Of a DNA stretch of 64,000 bases, positions 59,654-64,000 are shown one piece after another (the stretch's first letter is position 1; each line of letters starts with the position of its first letter). The stretch comes from JABWCQ01 sp964530625. Its GTDB lineage: Bacteria > Electryoneota > RPQS01. Below the pieces are notes generated by a model. That model saw only the letters and a list, made by a program, of their open reading frames with translations, was not told where the DNA came from and did not search any database. The stretch covers positions 1 to 64,000 of the forward strand of contig CAZHAK010000005.1 of assembly GCA_964530625.1 (NCBI GenBank), written 5' to 3'. Made by a program: the position numbers and the translations under genes.

Positions 59654-60643
59654 ATGAGCAAAATTCTTACACAAGACGAAATTGATCTGCTGCTTCGAAA
59701 TGTTGTAACAGGCGAATCCTCCAGTCCAAGTTCAGCCAGCGACGAGCGGGCGATTCACCTCTATGACTTCAAGCATCCCTATCGAACTTCGAAAGATCAA
59801 CTCCGTGCGCTGCGAACCATTCACGACGGTTTCGCGCGATCCTTCGGTACATATCTATCAGGAACTTTAAGAACATTGGTCGACATCAACATCTTGTCTA
59901 TCGACCAAGCCGCGTACTCGGAGTACATGCTCTCTCTGTCTGTCCCCTCCTGTCTCTACATCGTGTCTTCCAATCAGCTTAAGGGATCTATCATATTTGA
60001 TATGTCGCCGCAGTTTTCGCTGCTTGTCGTTGACCGACTGCTGGGCGGCTTAGGAACGCGGCAGGAAACGCTGCGCGAAATGACGATCATTGAGCAGACG
60101 GTGCTGAGACGAATTATCGAAACAAGTCTCTCGTCCCTCTCCGACGCATGGCGAAATGTGCAGCCGATGTCTCTGTACGTCGAGTCCTATGAAGCTAATC
60201 CGCAGTTTGTGCAGATTGCGCCTGCATCGGAATCCGCTGTCGTCGTCTCCTGTGAAATCGTTATTCGCGATTATACGTATCCGATGAACATCTGCTTTCC
60301 TTTCTTCGTTCTGGAGCCATTGATGGGAAACCTTTCTACGGGATGGACAAACTTAAGTACAAAGCAGATCAAGCCGGAAGAAAAAAACGAACTCGTAGAT
60401 CGTATTCGTCTCAGCAAACTTCCGGTCAGAGCACAATTAGGTTCCACGATTATCAACATGCATGAGTACCTCTCGCTTAAACTCGGGGACGTGCTGCTTC
60501 TAGATCAACGAAGGGACGACCCGGTCAAAGTCTGGGTAGACAAAAAAGTAAAATTCTGGGCCGAGCCTGGCAACGCAAAACTTCAACAAGCCATTCGCAT
60601 CACGCGAGTCATATCTGATCAGGAGGAAATAGTCCATGAGTGA
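59654..60643 (+). CDS. fliM: Flagellar motor switch protein FliM
   Basis: 329-residue C-ring protein. The N-terminus SKILTQDEIDLLLRNV is the CheY-P-binding motif; the CheC-like middle domain has FDMSPQFSLLVVDRLLGG with the GG turn. The C-terminal SpoA-like domain follows (LPVRAQLGSTIINMHEYLSLKLGDVLLL). It overlaps the next gene by eight bases. The intact N-terminal motif suggests chemotactic switching even though no cheY gene is in view. Confidence 0.95.
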   Translation: MSKILTQDEIDLLLRNVVTGESSSPSSASDERAIHLYDFKHPYRTSKDQLRALRTIHDGFARSFGTYLSGTLRTLVDINILSIDQAAYSEYMLSLSVPSCLYIVSSNQLKGSIIFDMSPQFSLLVVDRLLGGLGTRQETLREMTIIEQTVLRRIIETSLSSLSDAWRNVQPMSLYVESYEANPQFVQIAPASESAVVVSCEIVIRDYTYPMNICFPFFVLEPLMGNLSTGWTNLSTKQIKPEEKNELVDRIRLSKLPVRAQLGSTIINMHEYLSLKLGDVLLLDQRRDDPVKVWVDKKVKFWAEPGNAKLQQAIRITRVISDQEEIVHE

Positions 60644-61511
60644 AGTGTTCCAAAGTGCCATCAGCGAGAACTCGCGTATACAAGCTGAGCAGCGGTTCGT
60701 CGAAGTATTCTCAAAGAGTCTTGCTTCGCTAATCGAACGTGAGATTGTTGTTAGCCTCGAAGGTCCCTTTTCCTTCGACTTCAAGGAAGTTAAGGCGATA
60801 CTTCCAGGTGAGATCATCATCTGCACGGCCTCAACCGCAGAAATGGCTGGCTGCAAAACGCACATAATGATGAGCAAGGAAGTCGCCGCGGTTCTCGCCG
60901 ACTTGCTCAACATGGGTACAGGCGAAGCAGCCTTCTCACCTGAAGAGCATCTTGAGCCGATCCGTGACGTGTGCAAAGAAACCATTGGCACTTTTTATGG
61001 CGAAGTATCAAAAGCTGGCGGTCCCCGACTTGTATTGGAAGACGCTAAAACAGTACTGATTGACATTTCGCCGCCTGACTTCATCGGATCCTGGACCTTA
61101 AGCGTATTGAACATTGGTCCTGATCCGCAGGCTGTGATCGTAAAAGTGACCAGCAACGAATTGCTCGACGCCATTGTTCCGCCCAAGACCGTGCAGAAAA
61201 AAGATGCGGACAAAGGGAACGGAAAAGAGAATCTCAATCCAGAGATCAAAAAGGAAATGAGCCTCGTTCTCGATATCGAACTGCCCATTTCAATTGAGTT
61301 GGGCCGCACCCACATGCTCATTCGCGATATCGTCAAACTGTCGCCCGGATCGGTGGTCGAGCTCGACAAAATGTCCGGCGAACCGGTTGATCTCTACGTC
61401 AATAACAAGAGGTTTGCGCGCGGAGAAGTCGTGGTGATTGAAGAGAATTTCGCCGTCCGCATCACTGAATTGATCAACCCTGAAGAAAGATTTGCGAGCA
61501 GCAAGAACTGA
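60636..61511 (+). CDS. fliN: Flagellar motor switch protein FliN/FliY-like
   Basis: 291 residues, longer than plain FliN (about 130). The C-terminal SpoA domain (about 205-282) is typical FliN: DIELPISIELGRTHMLIRDIVKLSPGSVVELDKMSGEPVDLYVN. The N-terminal 190 residues look like a CheC/FliY-type domain (MSKEVAAVLADLLNMGTGEAAFSPEEH), but the phosphatase motif D-x3-E-x2-N reads DVCKETIG, with Gly in place of Asn. It is therefore probably a non-catalytic FliY-like switch protein. AGGAGG lies nine bases before the ATG. Confidence 0.88.
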   Translation: MSEVFQSAISENSRIQAEQRFVEVFSKSLASLIEREIVVSLEGPFSFDFKEVKAILPGEIIICTASTAEMAGCKTHIMMSKEVAAVLADLLNMGTGEAAFSPEEHLEPIRDVCKETIGTFYGEVSKAGGPRLVLEDAKTVLIDISPPDFIGSWTLSVLNIGPDPQAVIVKVTSNELLDAIVPPKTVQKKDADKGNGKENLNPEIKKEMSLVLDIELPISIELGRTHMLIRDIVKLSPGSVVELDKMSGEPVDLYVNNKRFARGEVVVIEENFAVRITELINPEERFASSKN

Positions 61512-61513
61512 TC

Positions 61514-61855
61514 ATGGGACCTGACGCCTTTAAAACGTTCGCAGCCCTAGCCTTCGTCCTTGGATTGATCTTTCTGATGGCTTGGGCCTACCGTAAGTAT
61601 CTCCCGACGGGATCGCCGACCGGTAAAGAGCAAGACGGCTGGAAAATTCTCGGATCAAGAATGCTCGGCCCGGGGCGACAAGTGGTTGTGATGGAAGTCG
61701 GCTCTAAGCTATTGTTAGTTGGCATGACAAAAGAGAATATGACTCCACTTATGGAGATTGACGCCGAGTCAGACCGTAAGTTAGTCACCGACGCCTTATC
61801 CACAAAAAGTTCAACGTCTTTTGCCGACGTTCTGAAAAGGGCGAAACCCGCGTGA
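61514..61855 (+). CDS. fliO: Flagellar biosynthesis protein FliO
   Basis: 113 residues with one N-terminal transmembrane helix (FAALAFVLGLIFLMAWAYRKY) and the FliO core ILGSRMLGPGRQVVVMEVGSKLLLVGMT. FliO helps FliP assemble into the export gate. It starts two bases after fliN's stop and overlaps fliP's GTG. Confidence 0.9.
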   Translation: MGPDAFKTFAALAFVLGLIFLMAWAYRKYLPTGSPTGKEQDGWKILGSRMLGPGRQVVVMEVGSKLLLVGMTKENMTPLMEIDAESDRKLVTDALSTKSSTSFADVLKRAKPA

Positions 61856-62586
61856 AACGCACCTTGATTCTGCTCGCGCTGTTCGTGTTTGCGCCGCTGG
61901 CACTCGGTCAAGCTTTGCCGACTATTTCTCTGCAACTTGACAGCAGTCCTGATCCGGCGAAAACGGTCACAACTCTGCAAATCGTTGGATTGATGACCAT
62001 GCTGGCGCTTGCGCCTGCACTGGTCCTGATGATGACGAGCTTCACGCGGATCATCATCGTGTTTCACTTTCTTAGGCAGGCGATGGGAGCAGCACAGGTT
62101 CCGCCTGCACAGTTAATGGTGGGTTTGGCGCTGATCCTTTCATTCTACATCATGTCTCCTGCGCTGAATCAGGCGAACTCTACTGCATTGCAGCCATACC
62201 TCCGCGGAGAAATTGAGCAGAAAGCTGCGTGGGAACTTGCCGCCGCGCCGTTCAAAGAGTTTATGCTGAAGCAGGTAAGAGAGAAAGACCTCGCGCTCTT
62301 TTCTCAGATGGCAAATGACACGGCGCCCGCAAATATTACAGAAATCGGTATGTCGGTTTTACTGCCGGCTTATGTTATTAGCGAATTGCGAATAGCGTTT
62401 CAAATTGGTTTTGCCATCTATCTGCCGTTCCTCATCATTGATATGGTTGTGTCCTCCGTCTTACTGGCAATGGGAATGATGATGCTGCCACCCGTGACCG
62501 TGAGCTTGCCGTTCAAGATTTTGCTCTTCGTCATGGTAGATGGTTGGTACTTGCTTGTTCAATCGCTTGTTCAGAGTTTTCATTAA
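61852..62586 (+). CDS. fliP: Flagellar biosynthetic protein FliP
   Basis: 244-residue core subunit of the flagellar export gate. A signal-like first helix is followed by LQIVGLMTMLALAPALVLMMTSFTRIIIVF, the IGMSVLLPAYVISELR and FQIGFAIYLPFLIIDMVVSSVLLAMGMMMLPP family blocks. Translation starts at a GTG overlapping fliO. fliQ follows after eight bases. Confidence 0.96.
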   Translation: MKRTLILLALFVFAPLALGQALPTISLQLDSSPDPAKTVTTLQIVGLMTMLALAPALVLMMTSFTRIIIVFHFLRQAMGAAQVPPAQLMVGLALILSFYIMSPALNQANSTALQPYLRGEIEQKAAWELAAAPFKEFMLKQVREKDLALFSQMANDTAPANITEIGMSVLLPAYVISELRIAFQIGFAIYLPFLIIDMVVSSVLLAMGMMMLPPVTVSLPFKILLFVMVDGWYLLVQSLVQSFH

Positions 62587-62594
62587 GGAATAAC

Positions 62595-62864
62595 ATGACC
62601 CAGGAACTTGCGGCATATCTAACCAGTCATGCGCTGATGACCGCCCTGATAGTCTGCGCGCCGATGCTGCTGGCTGGAATGATCGTCGGTGTCGCCGTCT
62701 CAATCTTTCAAGCTGTGACGCAAATCAATGAAATGACGCTGGCGTTTGTTCCTAAGATTGTCGTCACTGCCTTGGCGCTGCTTGTTTTTATGCAATGGAT
62801 GGCCGCCAAACTGGTGGATTTCATGCAATACATTTTTGCCCTAATACCAAGTCTTGCCTCATGA
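62595..62864 (+). CDS. fliQ: Flagellar biosynthetic protein FliQ
   Basis: 89-residue two-helix export-gate subunit with the family pattern APMLLAGMIVGVAVSIFQAVTQINEMTLAFVPKI. The ATG at 62595 has AAGGAA upstream; an earlier in-frame ATG at 62544 lies within fliP. Its TGA overlaps the ATG of an HDOD gene, which separates it from fliR. Confidence 0.95.
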   Translation: MTQELAAYLTSHALMTALIVCAPMLLAGMIVGVAVSIFQAVTQINEMTLAFVPKIVVTALALLVFMQWMAAKLVDFMQYIFALIPSLAS

Positions 62865-63715
62865 AATCACGCGAAGAAATCTCGCAAACGCTGCGAGACA
62901 TCAAGAATCTTCCCACTTTGCCTGACGTCGCCGCTCGCGTTATGCGACTATCGGAAGACCCCGACGTGTCGCCGAAACAAATGGCCGACACCGTGGAAAC
63001 GGACCCTGCGATTGCGACCAGACTCTTGAAACTGGTAAACTCTCCGTACTTCGGAATTCGCGGCACTGTGAATAGCATTCCGCAGGCGTTGGTTTTTCTT
63101 GGTGTCTCCAATTTGCGCAACCTTGTACTCTCTACATGCGTTATGGATCTCTTTGGACAAGATGGCCAAGTGGGATCCTTCGTCAGGCGCGACTTGTGGG
63201 TGCATTCCATGGCAACGGCAGTCGCGGCTCGTGAACTTTCTCGAACCATGCGCGTTACTGATCCGGAAATTGCGTTTACCGCGGGTCTGATACATGACGT
63301 CGGTAAGGTTGTCTTGGATCAATTCTTCCACGACGACTTTATCAAGATCGTAAAATTGATGGATGAGCATAATGCGGTAATGATTGACTCGGAAATCGCC
63401 ATCTTGGGGATTGATCATGCGGAAATCGGCCACTACTTGACGCAACGGTGGTCGTTGCCGGAAGTCCTACAAGATGCTGTCGGTTACCACCACTCACCAC
63501 GCGACGCACAAAAGAATCAGAAACTGCCCGCGCTTATCGGGTATGCAGATCAAGTTGTGAGGATTCTGAAAATCGGCAACGGTGGAGGTGAGCTGCCTAT
63601 ATTGGACGCGGAGTTTGAAGCCGTGTTGCCGTTACCTGACGGCGGACTGGACAAGCTTTGCGAAGATCTTGGAGAGCAACTGGCAGTACAAGTCGAGTCC
63701 ATCTCTTCTGTTTAA
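62861..63715 (+). CDS. HDOD-domain protein inserted between fliQ and fliR
   Basis: 284 residues. An HDOD output domain (about 15-215) is clear: IKNLPTLPDVAARVMRLSEDPDVSPKQMADTVETDPAIATRLLKLVNSPYFG, then LVFLGVSNLRNLVLSTCV and LIHDVGKVVLDQ. Part of the HD-type metal site remains (LWVHSMATA, LIHD), but HDOD proteins are generally thought to be signalling modules without proven catalysis. The ATG overlaps the fliQ TGA, and fliR begins six bases after its stop, so it is fully embedded in the export-gate gene order. Function in export or motility control is inferred. Confidence 0.9.
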   Translation: MKSREEISQTLRDIKNLPTLPDVAARVMRLSEDPDVSPKQMADTVETDPAIATRLLKLVNSPYFGIRGTVNSIPQALVFLGVSNLRNLVLSTCVMDLFGQDGQVGSFVRRDLWVHSMATAVAARELSRTMRVTDPEIAFTAGLIHDVGKVVLDQFFHDDFIKIVKLMDEHNAVMIDSEIAILGIDHAEIGHYLTQRWSLPEVLQDAVGYHHSPRDAQKNQKLPALIGYADQVVRILKIGNGGGELPILDAEFEAVLPLPDGGLDKLCEDLGEQLAVQVESISSV

Positions 63716-63721
63716 CAAGCT

Positions 63722-64000
63722 ATGGAACTTCCGTTCAGCATTGCTTCGATTGAATACTTCATTCTGATCTTTATACGAATTTCGGCTGCGCTAGCGGTGC
63801 TGCCGATTTTCAAACATCGTTCTATTCCGGCCGCGCTCAAGGCCGGGCTGGCGCTTTCATTAAGCCTTCTCATCGCACCGTCGGTGGAACCTATTCAACC
63901 GATGGCAAGTGGTGGCATCGCTGGTTATCTGGTTATGGGAGTCAGCGAATCGTTGTGTGGGTTTCTCATGGGTTTTGCGGGGCAGTTTGTTTTTTATGCG
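63722..64000 (+). CDS. fliR: Flagellar biosynthetic protein FliR (3' partial)
   Basis: The first 93 codons of fliR, cut by the right edge. ATG at 63722, six bases after the HDOD stop. Translation MELPFSIASIEYFILIFIRISAALAVLP...SIPAALKAGLALSLSLLIAP shows the FliR N-terminal helices and the typical FIRISA and KHRSIPAALKAGLALSLS blocks. FliR completes the FliP-FliQ-FliR gate. flhB and flhA would be expected beyond the edge. Confidence 0.93.
   Translation, partial: MELPFSIASIEYFILIFIRISAALAVLPIFKHRSIPAALKAGLALSLSLLIAPSVEPIQPMASGGIAGYLVMGVSESLCGFLMGFAGQFVFYA

Overview
The window reads as chromosomal DNA of moderate GC content from a Gram-negative, flagellated bacterium, probably of the FCB superphylum or a neighbouring candidate phylum. 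The main clue is the C-terminus of the first gene, which carries a NYPNPFNP-type secretion/sorting domain after FN3 and VCBS repeats. This type of tail is common in Calditrichaeota, Zixibacteria, Ignavibacteria and relatives. Lipoproteins, predicted periplasmic enzymes and a complete-looking flagellar export apparatus fit a diderm cell. The exact phylum cannot be settled from the sequence alone. I saw no tRNA, rRNA, CRISPR array, transposase or prophage gene. One scaffolding gap (10 N) interrupts aroA.

Layout. (1) 1-6.5 kb: 3' part of a giant secreted FN3/VCBS protein. (2) 6.7-13.1 kb: pentose-phosphate genes (transketolase, rpiB, transaldolase), an exported beta-carbonic anhydrase on the opposite strand, an Hpt/response-regulator pair, and deoC. 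(3) 13.2-15.3 kb, minus strand: an NHLRC2-like thioredoxin/NHL lipoprotein. (4) 15.5-21.8 kb: a compact operon aroF-aroA-aroE-aroC-aroK-aroB/aroQ covering all seven steps from PEP + erythrose-4-phosphate to chorismate, with the last two activities fused in one polypeptide. (5) 22-30.8 kb: trxB, lpd, two small envelope proteins, proS, an outer-membrane-like protein, a corrinoid adenosyltransferase, ftsH and a secreted hypothetical protein. (6) 30.9-40 kb, minus strand: a six-gene run uvrA - M28 peptidase - nadA - aspA - TSUP permease - DUF4846-like, with a promoter and a direct-repeat operator candidate at its head and a perfect 20-bp hairpin at its end. (7) 40.3-41.7 kb: an NtrC-type sigma-54 activator behind a near-consensus promoter. 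(8) 42-45.7 kb, minus strand: an M36-like metalloprotease with four Cys-rich repeats. (9) 46.1 kb to the end: a flagellar operon (flgC, fliE-J, a MotE-like gene, fliK, flgD, TIGR02530, flgE, fliL-M-N/Y-O-P-Q, an HDOD gene, fliR), truncated by the window end.

How the genes fit together. The transketolase/transaldolase block makes erythrose-4-phosphate, one of the two substrates of the aro operon a few kb downstream, and the DAHP synthase there lacks an obvious feedback-control domain. The flagellar operon is preceded by a sequence that matches both a sigma-54 (-24/-12) and a sigma-28 promoter. The sigma-54 activator encoded 5 kb upstream is a natural candidate for its control. Most flagellar genes overlap or nearly touch, which implies translational coupling. 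Exceptions are the leaders before a 74-residue zinc-ribbon-like gene and before fliL. The operon lacks flgB at its usual place and has three unusual insertions: a 64-residue ORF after flgC, the zinc-ribbon ORF before flgD, and an HDOD gene between fliQ and fliR.
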